Program-made: the position numbers and the translations under genes | Shown: piece after piece, positions 26,389-35,462 of the stretch | Numbering within the stretch: position 1 is the stretch's first letter | Layout: the number at the start of each line of letters is the position of its first letter | Assembly (NCBI RefSeq): GCF_035013185.1 | Contig: NZ_JAYGJO010000001.1 | Coordinates: 356,955 to 420,954 of the forward strand | Length of the DNA: 64,000 nucleotides | From: Acerihabitans sp035013185 | Lineage (GTDB): Bacteria; Pseudomonadota; Gammaproteobacteria; Enterobacterales; Enterobacteriaceae | Reading direction: 5' to 3' | The notes under the pieces: model-generated | The model's database searches: none | Seen by the model: the letters and a program-made list of their open reading frames with translations, nothing else | Told to the model about the DNA's origin: nothing

Positions 26389-26970
26389 ATGAGACTGTGC
26401 GACAGCGATATCGAGGCGTGGCTGGATGATGGCAGGTTGGTTATCAACCCACGTCCACCGATGGAAAGGATCAACGGTGCCACGGTGGATGTCCGTCTGG
26501 GCAATCAATTCAGGGTATTTCAGGGCCATACCGCCGCGTTTATCGATCTGAGCGGACCGAAAGAAGACGTCACGGCGGCGTTGGATCGGGTCATGAGTGA
26601 CGAAATCGTCCTGCCGGAAGGTGGCGCGTTCTATTTACACCCCGCCGAACTGGCCTTGGCCGTCACCCTGGAAACCGTCACTCTGCCGGATAATCTGGTG
26701 GGTTGGCTCGATGGCCGCTCCTCGTTGGCGCGTCTTGGCCTGATGGTCCATGTCACAGCACACCGCATCGACCCCGGCTGGCAGGGCAGAATCGTGCTGG
26801 AGTTCTATAATTCAGGTAAGTTGCCGCTGGCGCTGCGACCGGGTATGTTGATCGGAGCATTAAGCTTCGAACCCCTAAGCGGCCATGCCGCCCGCCCCTA
26901 CAACCGGCGGGAGGATGCGAAATATCGCAACCAGCAGGGCGCGGCCGGCAGTCGGATTGATGAGGATTAA
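26389..26970 (+). CDS. dcd: dCTP deaminase
   Basis: This 193-residue homotrimeric enzyme converts dCTP to dUTP and ammonia, feeding dTMP synthesis. Sequence is almost co-linear with E. coli Dcd (193 aa): MRLCDSDIEAWL start, GATVDVRLGN near 30, the nucleotide-binding GWLDGRSSLARLGLMVHVTAHRIDPGW region near 104 including catalytic Glu138-type residue in IVLEFYN, and the C-terminal YNRREDAKYRNQQ. ATG at 26389 follows TGGAGA. It is 89 bp after udk and 45 bp before asmA. Confidence 0.97.
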   Translation: MRLCDSDIEAWLDDGRLVINPRPPMERINGATVDVRLGNQFRVFQGHTAAFIDLSGPKEDVTAALDRVMSDEIVLPEGGAFYLHPAELALAVTLETVTLPDNLVGWLDGRSSLARLGLMVHVTAHRIDPGWQGRIVLEFYNSGKLPLALRPGMLIGALSFEPLSGHAARPYNRREDAKYRNQQGAAGSRIDED

Positions 26971-27015
26971 TTCCGTCACGGGCTGTGCATCGCAAGCAAT
27001 AGACATGAGGACTGC

Positions 27016-28848
27016 ATGAGACGACTTCTGACGACGCTGGTCATTTTGCTAGCAGTACTGGTGTGCGGCGTAACCGCACTGGTGGTGCTGATAAATCCCA
27101 ACGATTTTCGTAACTACATGATAACCAAGGTTGAGCAGCGTAGTGGTTATCAACTGAAACTGGATGGCGACCTGCGTTGGCACGCCTGGCCGCAGTTAAG
27201 TATCCTGGCCGGGCGCATGACGCTCACCGCGCCGGGAGCCCGGGTACCGGTGATCAGTGCAGAAAATATGCGCCTGGATGTGCGCCTATGGCCGCTGCTG
27301 TCGCATCAACTGGCGGTAAAACAGGTGATGCTCAAAGGGGCGGTGATCACCATCACGCCCGACAGCGAAGCCCAACGGCCGAAGGATGCGCCGATCGCCC
27401 CTGCCGGCGCGAGCGACACCTCGGATCATCGCCAATGGTCATTTGACATCGCCAGCCTGAAAGTGGCCGATAGCCTGCTGATTTGGCAGCGCCAGCCCAA
27501 CGAACAGATTAACTTACGTGACCTCAACCTGGATATGGAGCAAAGCGCTCACCGTCAGGCCAGCATCTCGTTCTCCAGCCGGATTAACCGCGACCAGCGT
27601 GACCTGACGGTCTCGTTGCATGCCAAAACCGACCTCAGCCAGTATCCGCGCCAGCTCTCCGCCAGTTTGGACAGCGTTGACTATGAACTGCATGGATCTG
27701 GCCTGCCTGCCGAAGGTATCAAGGGCGAGGGTAAATTGAGTGCGGAATATTCTGCGACCAACCGGACACTGGCGATAACCCACCTTCAATTTAGCGCCAA
27801 CGACAGTCAACTCAGCGGCCAGGCCAGTGCCACGTTGGGGGTGACGCCGGTTTATCAGCTTGACCTGAATGCCGGCACATTGAATCTAGATACGCTAATG
27901 GGTTTTACTCAGGGCGATCAGGATAATCCGCATTCATTGCCTACCGCCAGCGGCAAACCGGTCATTGCCGACCTTGATCAGGCGTCGTCGGCATCGCCGT
28001 TAAACGGCTTCGACGGCCAACTAAAACTGACAGCGCAACGGGTGATTTACCACGGCCTGAATATTACTGATTTTAAAACCCAGGCCGACAATCGCCATGG
28101 GCATCTGGCGTTCAACACCCTGAGCGGCAAACTCGGCAACGGCGAATTCAGCCTGCCGGGTAGCGTGGATACCACCGGCAAACAACCGCATTTTGAACTG
28201 CACCCGATCTTGAAACAGGTGGCTTTGGGGCCCTTGCTACACGCGTTTGCGTTGCCACAAACCCTCGACGGACTGCTGTCGGTGGAAGGGCAACTGACTG
28301 GACAAACCTTTACCGTGGCCGACTTTGCACAAAACTGGCGTGGGGCCGGCGAGATGCGCCTGGAGAACGCCCGGTTGGAAGGGTTGAATATTAAGCAACT
28401 GATTCAGCGTGCTGTGGCGCGCAGCAATAACAATGTCTCCGTCGAGCGCAATGATGACACCTTCTCAATGGTAAAATTGCTACATGCCCAGGCCACACTG
28501 AAACAAGGCACATTACGCTTGGATAATCTGACGGGGCAATCCGATCTGATGACGCTAAACGGCAGTGGCAGCCTGGACCTGCCGGGTCGGCAGTGCGATG
28601 TTAACCTCACTATCCGGGTACTCAAAGGCTGGCAAGGGCAACCGGAGATCACCGAAGCGCTGGCCAGCACCGATATCCCGTTGCGGGTCTATGGCCCTTG
28701 GGATAATCTCAGCTACCAGTTGCATGTCGACCAACTGCTGCGCGACCGGCTACAGGACGAGCTGAAAAAACGCCTTGACGCCTGGGCGCAAAAAAACCAG
28801 CAACATCCGCAAAATAAAAATCTGCAAAAACTGATGGAAAAACTCTAA
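27016..28848 (+). CDS. asmA: AsmA-family envelope lipid-homeostasis protein
   Basis: This 610-residue protein has a single N-terminal membrane anchor (residues 3-27) and a long periplasmic beta-rich part. AsmA proteins are bridge-like lipid transporters linked to outer-membrane phospholipid balance. The N-terminal domain reads INPNDFRNYMITKVEQRSGYQLKLDGDLRW and the C-terminal AsmA_2-type region includes LNGSGSLDLPGRQCDVNLTI. The end is lysine- and glutamine-rich. Position between dcd and yegH is as in E. coli. It ends before a strong bidirectional hairpin. Confidence 0.95.
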   Translation: MRRLLTTLVILLAVLVCGVTALVVLINPNDFRNYMITKVEQRSGYQLKLDGDLRWHAWPQLSILAGRMTLTAPGARVPVISAENMRLDVRLWPLLSHQLAVKQVMLKGAVITITPDSEAQRPKDAPIAPAGASDTSDHRQWSFDIASLKVADSLLIWQRQPNEQINLRDLNLDMEQSAHRQASISFSSRINRDQRDLTVSLHAKTDLSQYPRQLSASLDSVDYELHGSGLPAEGIKGEGKLSAEYSATNRTLAITHLQFSANDSQLSGQASATLGVTPVYQLDLNAGTLNLDTLMGFTQGDQDNPHSLPTASGKPVIADLDQASSASPLNGFDGQLKLTAQRVIYHGLNITDFKTQADNRHGHLAFNTLSGKLGNGEFSLPGSVDTTGKQPHFELHPILKQVALGPLLHAFALPQTLDGLLSVEGQLTGQTFTVADFAQNWRGAGEMRLENARLEGLNIKQLIQRAVARSNNNVSVERNDDTFSMVKLLHAQATLKQGTLRLDNLTGQSDLMTLNGSGSLDLPGRQCDVNLTIRVLKGWQGQPEITEALASTDIPLRVYGPWDNLSYQLHVDQLLRDRLQDELKKRLDAWAQKNQQHPQNKNLQKLMEKL

Positions 28849-28853
28849 ATCCC

Positions 28854-28884
28854 ACCGCAGGCCCGGCAACCCCGGGCCTGCGGT
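28854..28884. terminator. Bidirectional hairpin between convergent asmA and yegH
   Basis: Perfect 13 bp GC-rich arms ACCGCAGGCCCGG and CCGGGCCTGCGGT with a 5-base loop lie 6 bp after the asmA stop and 29 bp after the yegH stop. There is no T-run, but position between converging genes suggests transcription stop or mRNA 3' protection. Confidence 0.6.
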
Positions 28885-28912
28885 CAAAGTGCGTTAACCC
28901 ACCTCCGCAGTG

Positions 28913-30493
28913 TTAGACTTCGTATTCCGGTGCGCTAACCGGCGTGATCTTCACTTTGAGGATCCGGTGGCTGTCTACCTGTAGAATCTCAAATTGATAG
29001 CCGTCAATATCCAGGCGATCACCTTCAGCGGGGATCGCCTGGGTATGTTCCATCAACAGACCGGCCAGCGTATGGTACTCACGCCGATCGTCGAGTTCGA
29101 TATTGATATAACCCACCAGATCTTCCAGCGGCAAATAGCCGTTTACCGTTAGCGTGCCGTCTTCGTGCAACACGATATCGTGGCGCGGGTCAATCTCCTC
29201 GTTCTCCAACGGCAGGTTGCCGGCGATGGTCTCCATCACGTCGCTCAGGGTAATAATACCCTCCACCGAACCAAACTCGTCGACGATAAACGCAAAATGG
29301 GTATGGGCAACGCGAAACTGCTCCAGCGCCATCAGCAAAGAGAGTTGCTCGGGAAACACCAACGGCTGGCGAATCAGCGAACGGATATTTAACGGTTGCT
29401 GCTGCAACTGCTGAGTGAGCAAATCAATCACATGCACCACCCCCAACGGCTCGTTAGAGGTATTGTCTTCGGTGACCACCAAGCGAGTATGTTGGTTGTT
29501 TTCCAACAAAGGAATAATGACCTCGGGCGGATCACGTAAATCAATATGTTCGATATCATGACGTGAGGTCATCACGCTACTGACGGTACGCTGGGCCATG
29601 CCCAACACCCGTTCAATCATGCGCCGCTCCTGCTCGTTAAACACCGCCTGGCCATGACCTTCGTTATCCGCCACCAGCGCCGAGGTTTGCGGATCGAGCT
29701 GCGCCTCCTCATGCTGCCCGTTAAGCAGACGCAACACCGCTTCGGCGGTGCGCTGGCGCAACGGACGTGCAGAAGATAAAAACCGCCGCCGATTATATTG
29801 CGCCAACTGGTTCAACGACTCGATGGCCACTGAAAAACCGATGGCGGCATACAGATACCCTTTGGGAATATGATAACCAAAACCATCGGCCACCAGGCTA
29901 AACCCAATCATCAGCAAAAAACTTAAACATAAGATAACAATGGTCGGGTGGGCATTGATAAAACGGGTCAGCACTTTACTGGCCGCCATCATCACGCCAA
30001 TGGCCACCACTACCGCCGCCATCATGACTGCCAGATGGTCCACCATACCCACGGCGGTAATCACCGAATCAATGGAGAATACCGCATCCAAAATAACGAT
30101 CTGCGTCACCACCGGCCAAAAGCGTGCGCCCTTACGCTGCGTCTGAAGCTCTTCATCGTTGCCTTCTAAACGCTCGTTAAGCTCCATCGTGGCCTTGAAA
30201 ATCAAAAACACACCACCCGTAAGCATGATCAGATCGCGGGCGCTGAAGGGCTGTCCAAGCGCGCTGAACAGCGGGGAGGTTAACGACACCAACCAAGACA
30301 TCGATGCCAGCAGTAACAGACGCATCACCAGCGCCAACGCCAGACCCACAATCCGCGCGCGATCGCGCAGACTGGGCGGTAACTTCTCAGCCAGAATGGC
30401 AATAAACACCAAATTATCGATGCCTAATACCAGCTCCAACACGATTAACGTAGCCAGACCCGCCCAAAGGGTAGGATCAGCAATCCATTCCAT
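28913..30493 (-). CDS. yegH: TerC/CorC-domain membrane protein YegH
   Basis: This 526-residue inner-membrane protein has a TerC-type seven-helix domain (residues 1-230, LIVLELVLGIDNLVFIAILAEKLP and DAVFSIDSVITAVGMVDH with conserved acidic residues), a pair of CBS domains (about 300-420) and a CorC/HlyC-type C-terminal domain (about 440-515). It is near co-linear with E. coli YegH (527 aa). The family is tied to metal ion handling (TerC-type Mn export). MEWIADP is taken as the start; an ATG two codons upstream is also possible. It diverges from the capsule locus and marks its conserved left border. Confidence 0.93.
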   Translation of the reverse strand: MEWIADPTLWAGLATLIVLELVLGIDNLVFIAILAEKLPPSLRDRARIVGLALALVMRLLLLASMSWLVSLTSPLFSALGQPFSARDLIMLTGGVFLIFKATMELNERLEGNDEELQTQRKGARFWPVVTQIVILDAVFSIDSVITAVGMVDHLAVMMAAVVVAIGVMMAASKVLTRFINAHPTIVILCLSFLLMIGFSLVADGFGYHIPKGYLYAAIGFSVAIESLNQLAQYNRRRFLSSARPLRQRTAEAVLRLLNGQHEEAQLDPQTSALVADNEGHGQAVFNEQERRMIERVLGMAQRTVSSVMTSRHDIEHIDLRDPPEVIIPLLENNQHTRLVVTEDNTSNEPLGVVHVIDLLTQQLQQQPLNIRSLIRQPLVFPEQLSLLMALEQFRVAHTHFAFIVDEFGSVEGIITLSDVMETIAGNLPLENEEIDPRHDIVLHEDGTLTVNGYLPLEDLVGYINIELDDRREYHTLAGLLMEHTQAIPAEGDRLDIDGYQFEILQVDSHRILKVKITPVSAPEYEV

Positions 30494-30764
30494 TAGCAAA
30501 ATTTTACCTTTATCAGCAACTATCCCCCTAAAAAAAAAGGATGTTACACATGGCTAAAGTTCAACAATTAATTCTACCTTAAAACATTGCAACATGGATA
30601 TTATGTAGTTGGTCTGATAATGTTAAAAAACCTGCGCCAGGCCAGAGACAACGCGGTTGACCTAAAGAATAAGATTTTGTTATTTCTCAAACAGATCACA
30701 TTGAAAAATCTAATGAAAAAAAACAAAAAAAACAGACGATTCTGAGATGGCACCCTAAAACGGG

Positions 30765-30778
30765 TAGTCTTATTCCTA
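30765..30778 (+). promoter_or_regulatory. RcsAB-box-like site
   Basis: TAGTCTTATTCCTA matches 10 of 14 positions of the RcsAB consensus TAAGAATATTCCTA, with the ATTCCTA half exact. It lies upstream of the candidate wza promoter, where RcsA-RcsB activation sites are found in colanic acid and related capsule operons. Confidence 0.5.
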
Positions 30779-30805
30779 AAACACAGGGCAAGAGGTATTG
30801 AAACC

Positions 30806-30836
30806 TTGTAAAGCGGTGATTAATAATTAGTATAAC
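30806..30836 (+). promoter_or_regulatory. Candidate wza operon promoter
   Basis: TTGTAA (30806-30811) and TATAAC (30831-30836) are separated by 19 bp. It lies between the RcsAB-like box and JUMPstart, as expected for the operon promoter. The spacer is longer than ideal, consistent with a need for an activator. Confidence 0.35.
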
Positions 30837-30987
30837 AATGATGAGGCATATGTTGTGCCAGTTATATGATTATGGGTTAAAACGTGATCAATTAAGTGTC
30901 GAATTGTGACATTGTTAACACTGTGCAGCCTAACGCAAACCACCAAACAGCAGAAATCGTCCAGATAATGAACAAAAATTGCCAGTG

Positions 30988-31020
30988 CATTGGTAGCTAC
31001 AAGCCAAGGGCGGTAGCGTG
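30988..31020 (+). promoter_or_regulatory. JUMPstart / ops element for RfaH
   Basis: The stretch contains CATTGGTAGCTACAAGCCA followed by GGCGGTAGCGTG at 31009-31020, an exact ops core. JUMPstart elements of this form recruit RfaH to RNA polymerase to allow read-through of long LPS and capsule operons. It lies about 610 bp before wza. Confidence 0.9.
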
Positions 31021-31228
31021 GGGGGACAACAAATTCAGCGCGCAGTTCACCGCGACGCTATGAAAGGCCGGTTAGCTGTGCAATGATGCCCCAAAACATC
31101 GCTGGGAACAAAAGGCAGTCTGTATAAATACAAGCGTCTTTAATAGACACCGGCTATCAACTCAGGTGATGTGGCCTAATGTTTTAATCCTATATAGTTA
31201 TCAGTGAGAACTATATCGACCAGCAGGT

Positions 31229-31258
31229 AAAAACCTTTAGGCTAAAAAAGGTTTTTTT
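31229..31258 (+). terminator. Attenuator-like hairpin in the capsule leader
   Basis: AAAAACCTT and AAGGTTTTT arms with a short loop and a run of seven T form an intrinsic-terminator-like structure 209 bp after the ops element and 370 bp before wza. It would stop polymerase unless antiterminated. Confidence 0.55.
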
Positions 31259-31595
31259 CAAAAATTTTTTGCTCGCCAGGCAGGGGCGGCCATACAGCCC
31301 TGCGGCTAATGAAACGATTTACGCCGCGCGGGATATAAAATTGCGGATAAAATACGCAAATTTCACATTTTTCACATGCATGAACGCGTTATAATCTTGT
31401 TAAGTATGGTGTTTGGAAACGGTTTTTGGTCAATTAGATTTAACAAAAGTAATGATGAGGTGCCGGATTTGGCGACAAAAACACCACACTGGCAGAGTTA
31501 ACAACAGACGAAATGAACGGCGCTACGTTTTGGGGCTTTTTTTTTGGCATTAATACCTTGCGAAAGGCGAAACCAGATAAATGGAGACGTTTTTT

Positions 31596-31631
31596 ATGCG
31601 GGCAACAGCGAAAGTGATGATAACTCAATGA
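31596..31631 (+). CDS. 11-codon leader ORF coupled to wza
   Basis: ATG at 31596 has GGAGA (31583-31587) 8 bases upstream. It encodes MRATAKVMITQ and its TGA (31629-31631) overlaps the wza ATG (31628) in an ATGA junction. wza itself has no clear Shine-Dalgarno sequence, so its translation may depend on re-initiation after this ORF. Not confirmed as translated. Confidence 0.5.
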   Translation: MRATAKVMITQ

Positions 31632-32761
31632 TGAAAAACAAACTTAAGTTGATGCCGCTTTTGGTGTCGGTGGCCTTGATGAGTGGTTGTACGATTCCTG
31701 GCATGAATTTGTCGACCAGTGATAAAACGGTCATTAAACAAGACGATTCAAATATTGATATCAGCAAATTTGTTAATGTTTACCCAATGACACCAAGACT
31801 TATTGAAGAATTGCGAGCTAACCCTCTGATTGCACAGAATAATCTGCCGCTCGATCAAGAAATAAAAAAATACGAATATCGGGTAGGTATCGGCGATATA
31901 TTAACCATAACCGTGTATGACCATCCAGAATTAACCACCCCAGCCGGTACCTATCGTAGTGCCAGTGATGCGGGTAACTGGGTGAATTCTGATGGCACGA
32001 TTTTTTATCCTTATATAGGCAAAGTGAGTGTCGCTGGACGAACGGTGGCGGAAATCCGTAACGAGATTACCAGCAGAATTGCCAAGTATATTGAAAGTCC
32101 GCAAGTTGACGTGAGTATTGCCGCATTTAGATCGCAAAAAGTATATGTGACGGGGGAAGTGACAAAATCGGGTCAACAACCGATAACCAATGTGCCTTTA
32201 ACCGTGCTGGATGCAATAAATAATGCTGAAGGTATAACTGAGTTCGCCGATTGGCGTAATCTTATACTCACGCATAATGGTAAGGATCAGAAAATTTCTT
32301 TACAGGCGCTAATGCAGAATGGTGATTTACTACAAAATCATTTGCTCTATCCGGGTGATATACTTTTTATTCCACGAAACGATGACCTTAAGGTCTTTGT
32401 TATGGGTGAAGTTAAAAAGCAGGCTACGCTCAAAATGGACCGCGCCGGTATGACATTGACTGAGGCGCTAGGGAATGCTGAGGGTGTGGACCAATCAGTC
32501 GCCAATGCAAAAGGCATCTTTGTTATTCGACCACTACGTGGGTCTAAAGGTGGCAAGATAGCGGATATCTATCAATTGGATGCATCGGATGCTACCGCTT
32601 TAGTGTTGGGAACGGAGTTTCAGCTAAAACCGTATGATATCGTTTATGTTACGGCCGCCCCAATTGCCAGGTGGAATCGGGTTATCAGCCAGCTAATCCC
32701 AACAATTACTGGTGTTTACGATATAACTCAAGGTGCAAAAAATGTACAGAGTTTAAATTGA
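31628..32761 (+). CDS. wza: Capsule/exopolysaccharide export outer-membrane lipoprotein Wza
   Basis: This 377-residue precursor (E. coli Wza 379) has a lipoprotein signal peptide with lipobox LMSG-Cys21. The octameric outer-membrane translocon domains follow: polysaccharide export domain (VGIGDILTITVYDHPEL near 90) and SLBB-type domains (KVYVTGEVTKSGQQPITNVPLTVLDAI near 180 and VFVMGEVKKQATLKMDRAGMTL near 257). The C-terminal helix region RWNRVISQLIPTITG forms the membrane-spanning barrel. ATG at 31628 or 31631; wzb starts 2 bp after the stop. First structural gene of the capsule operon. Confidence 0.95.
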   Translation: MMKNKLKLMPLLVSVALMSGCTIPGMNLSTSDKTVIKQDDSNIDISKFVNVYPMTPRLIEELRANPLIAQNNLPLDQEIKKYEYRVGIGDILTITVYDHPELTTPAGTYRSASDAGNWVNSDGTIFYPYIGKVSVAGRTVAEIRNEITSRIAKYIESPQVDVSIAAFRSQKVYVTGEVTKSGQQPITNVPLTVLDAINNAEGITEFADWRNLILTHNGKDQKISLQALMQNGDLLQNHLLYPGDILFIPRNDDLKVFVMGEVKKQATLKMDRAGMTLTEALGNAEGVDQSVANAKGIFVIRPLRGSKGGKIADIYQLDASDATALVLGTEFQLKPYDIVYVTAAPIARWNRVISQLIPTITGVYDITQGAKNVQSLN

Positions 32762-32763
32762 TA

Positions 32764-33198
32764 ATGTTTAATTCGATATTGGTTGTTTGTATGGGCAATA
32801 TATGTCGGTCCCCTATCGGTGAGGGTCTTTTAAAACGCGCATTACCTACTAAAAACATAAGCTCAGCAGGGCTAAGTGCTTTAATTGGGCAGCATGCAGA
32901 TAAAATGACGATTGAACTGGCAAAAAATGATAACTTGAATTTAGATTTTCATATCGCTAGACAAATTACACCAGCGATGTGTAGAGAAAACGATTTAATA
33001 TTGGTGATGGAAAAAAAACATGTTGATATGATAACTCGTATTGCACCTGAAGTTAGAGGTAAAACGATGTTGTTTGGTTATTGGATAAATATTGAAGAAA
33101 TAGCTGATCCATACAGACGAAGTCGCGAGTCATTTGAATTAGTTTACCGTCTTCTTGATGAGTCCACCCGTGCATGGGTGAAAGCTTTAAGCCGATAG
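32764..33198 (+). CDS. wzb: Low-molecular-weight protein-tyrosine phosphatase Wzb
   Basis: This 144-residue cytoplasmic phosphatase removes phosphate from the tyrosine tail of Wzc. The P-loop is C9-MGNIC-R15-S at the N-terminus and the general acid lies in ADPYRRS near 115. Size and motifs match E. coli Wzb (147 aa). It starts 2 bp after wza and ends 12 bp before wzc, so the three genes are a tight export and control cassette. Confidence 0.95.
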   Translation: MFNSILVVCMGNICRSPIGEGLLKRALPTKNISSAGLSALIGQHADKMTIELAKNDNLNLDFHIARQITPAMCRENDLILVMEKKHVDMITRIAPEVRGKTMLFGYWINIEEIADPYRRSRESFELVYRLLDESTRAWVKALSR

Positions 33199-33210
33199 TT
33201 AGGATGCCAA

Positions 33211-35394
33211 ATGTCAGAAAAAATAAGAGAAAATAAATTAGCAGCAGAAAAGGGCGAACAAATCGACTTAGGCCGTTTATTAGGTGCATTTTTAGATAAT
33301 AGATGGATGATAGTGTGCGCTGTAACAACGTTTGGAATCTTAGGAATATTATATTCCCTTTTCGCGACTCCAGTTTATCGCGCTGATGCTTTAATTCAAG
33401 TGGAACAAAATGTTGGCAATACACTACTGAATGATTTATCCCAGGTTTTGCCATCGAGTCAACCTGAATCAGCCGCAGAAATAGAACTTATTAAATCAAG
33501 GATGGTTCTTGGCAAAACCGTACAAGAACTTGGCCTTGATACGATAACATCTCAAAAGTATTATCCTCTTTTTGGTAGAGGATGGGCTAGAATAATGAAA
33601 GTTAAGCCTGCTCAAATTGTTGTATCTAAACTCAACTTGGATGAAGAATATACTAATGAGCCACTTCAATTAGAGGTGATAAATGATAAGCAATATATAT
33701 TAACTGATTATGATGGTAAGAAAATAAATGGGCACATTGGGAAATTAGTTGAATTTGGTCAAAATAAAATCTTTATAGACTCTATAAATGCTGAGAAAAA
33801 TACTGTATTTACTTTACAAAAAATATCCAAACTTGAAGCAATAAACAACTTACTTGTAAACTTTAATGTAGCAGATAAGGGTAAAGATACTGGCGTTTTA
33901 GCTCTAACTCTGACGGGGAATAATCCTGTATTGATACAGAAAATTTTAGACAGTATCAGTAAGAATTATTTAGAGCAAAATATAGATAGAAAATCTGAAG
34001 AAGCTGCGAAAAGCTTAATGTTTCTTAAAGCACAGTTACCAAAGGTAAGAGCTGATTTAAATATATCTGAAAATAAATTGAATAAGTATCGGCAAGCAAA
34101 TGATTCTGTAGATGTACCACTCGAAGCTAAATCTGTATTAGATAGTTTGGTTTCTATTGATACCCAACTTAATGAACTAACATTCAAAGAAGCTGAGATT
34201 TCAAAACTTTATACAAAGGAACATCCAACATATAAGGCATTGTTGGAAAAAAGACAAATACTCGAAGATGAAAAAGATAAATTAAATAAACGCGTAAGTA
34301 ACATGCCTAAAACACAACAAGAAATATTACGACTGACCCAAGATGTGCAAGTTGGGCAAGCAGTTTACATGCAGTTAATGAATAAACAGCAAGAATTGAG
34401 CATCAGTAAAGCAAGCACGATTGGAAATGTTAGAATTATTGATGATGCAATAGCTCAACCAAGAGCAATAAGACCTCAGAAGACTATAATAATATTGTTA
34501 TCTATGATTTTTGGCGCAATTGTATCATTTTCTATAGTTGTTATAAAAGTCATTGTCCGCAAGGGAATAGAAAATCCTGAACAATTAGAAGAAGCTGGAA
34601 TGTCTGTGTATGCTAGTGTTCCATTGTCTGAATGGCAGGCAAAAAACCATAAACAAATTTCGACTAGAAACAACAGGAAAGGTCATCATCAGTCATCAAA
34701 TATTAAAACTGAAACATTATTGTCTATTGTGAATCCCACTGATTTAGCGGTAGAAGCAATTAGAAGTTTGAGAACAAGTTTACATTTTGCTATGCTTGAG
34801 GCTAAAAATAATGTTGTCATGATTTCAGGTGCAAGCCCAGCAGCAGGTAAATCCTTTATCTGTATGAATTTAAGTGTAGTAATTGCTCAAGCTGGCCAAA
34901 AAGTATTGATAATAGATAGCGACATGAGAAAGGGATATTTGCATGAAATGCTGGGATTAAATTATGAAAAAGGCTTATCGGATATTTTATCGAAAAAAAT
35001 CGAGGTTCATGAGGCAATTAAAAAAACAAATATTCCTAATTTAGATGTTATCACCCGAGGGATTACTCCACCGAATCCATCCGAATTGCTCATGCATCCT
35101 AGACTTGGTGAACTTTTAACATCAGTTACAACTCAATATGATATTATCTTAATTGATACTCCACCGATTTTAGCAGTTACGGATGCAGCAATCACTGGAC
35201 GTAATGTTGGTACAACGTTAATTGTAGCAAGATTTGAGTATAATACAGTAAAAGAAATAGAAGTTTCAAAAAGGAGGTTCGAACAAAATGGAATCGAAGT
35301 TAAAGGTGTTATTTTGAATGCAGTAATAAGACGGGCATCAAGCTATTATGGTTATAATTATGGGTATTATCAATATGAATATGATAAAAAATAA
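33211..35394 (+). CDS. wzc: Polysaccharide co-polymerase / BY-kinase Wzc
   Basis: This 727-residue inner-membrane protein (E. coli 720) has two membrane helices (near 31-50 and 427-448) flanking a periplasmic Wzz-type domain with a coiled coil (about 250-380). A C-terminal cytosolic tyrosine kinase has Walker A GASPAAGKSF near 541, Walker A' LIIDSDMRKG near 568 and Walker B ILIDTPP near 649. The tail SSYYGYNYGYYQYEYDKK holds the tyrosine cluster for autophosphorylation. Wzc governs chain length and export through Wza. Confidence 0.95.
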   Translation: MSEKIRENKLAAEKGEQIDLGRLLGAFLDNRWMIVCAVTTFGILGILYSLFATPVYRADALIQVEQNVGNTLLNDLSQVLPSSQPESAAEIELIKSRMVLGKTVQELGLDTITSQKYYPLFGRGWARIMKVKPAQIVVSKLNLDEEYTNEPLQLEVINDKQYILTDYDGKKINGHIGKLVEFGQNKIFIDSINAEKNTVFTLQKISKLEAINNLLVNFNVADKGKDTGVLALTLTGNNPVLIQKILDSISKNYLEQNIDRKSEEAAKSLMFLKAQLPKVRADLNISENKLNKYRQANDSVDVPLEAKSVLDSLVSIDTQLNELTFKEAEISKLYTKEHPTYKALLEKRQILEDEKDKLNKRVSNMPKTQQEILRLTQDVQVGQAVYMQLMNKQQELSISKASTIGNVRIIDDAIAQPRAIRPQKTIIILLSMIFGAIVSFSIVVIKVIVRKGIENPEQLEEAGMSVYASVPLSEWQAKNHKQISTRNNRKGHHQSSNIKTETLLSIVNPTDLAVEAIRSLRTSLHFAMLEAKNNVVMISGASPAAGKSFICMNLSVVIAQAGQKVLIIDSDMRKGYLHEMLGLNYEKGLSDILSKKIEVHEAIKKTNIPNLDVITRGITPPNPSELLMHPRLGELLTSVTTQYDIILIDTPPILAVTDAAITGRNVGTTLIVARFEYNTVKEIEVSKRRFEQNGIEVKGVILNAVIRRASSYYGYNYGYYQYEYDKK

Positions 35395-35462
35395 AAAATA
35401 AAAAATATACTAATTCCCTTACGTAGATATAATAATAAAATATAAATTGTGAGGTATTTTTC

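Larger units (their letters stand above)
30494..31595. other. Long capsule-operon control region (about 1.1 kb, no coding gene)
   Basis: This stretch between yegH and wza has no credible ORF. It holds the RcsAB-like box, a candidate promoter, the JUMPstart/ops element, an attenuator-like hairpin and a possible second promoter near 31390, listed separately. Long untranslated leaders of this kind are typical of RfaH-controlled capsule operons. Confidence 0.7.

Noticed and set aside
28854..28884. REP element
   Set aside because: The hairpin is a single perfect palindrome without the usual REP loop and bulge, and sits where a convergent terminator is expected.
31544..31627. N-terminal extension of wza from 31544
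   Set aside because: The lipoprotein signal peptide begins at 31628, and the extension would bury it; the extension also overlaps the better-supported leader ORF in another frame.
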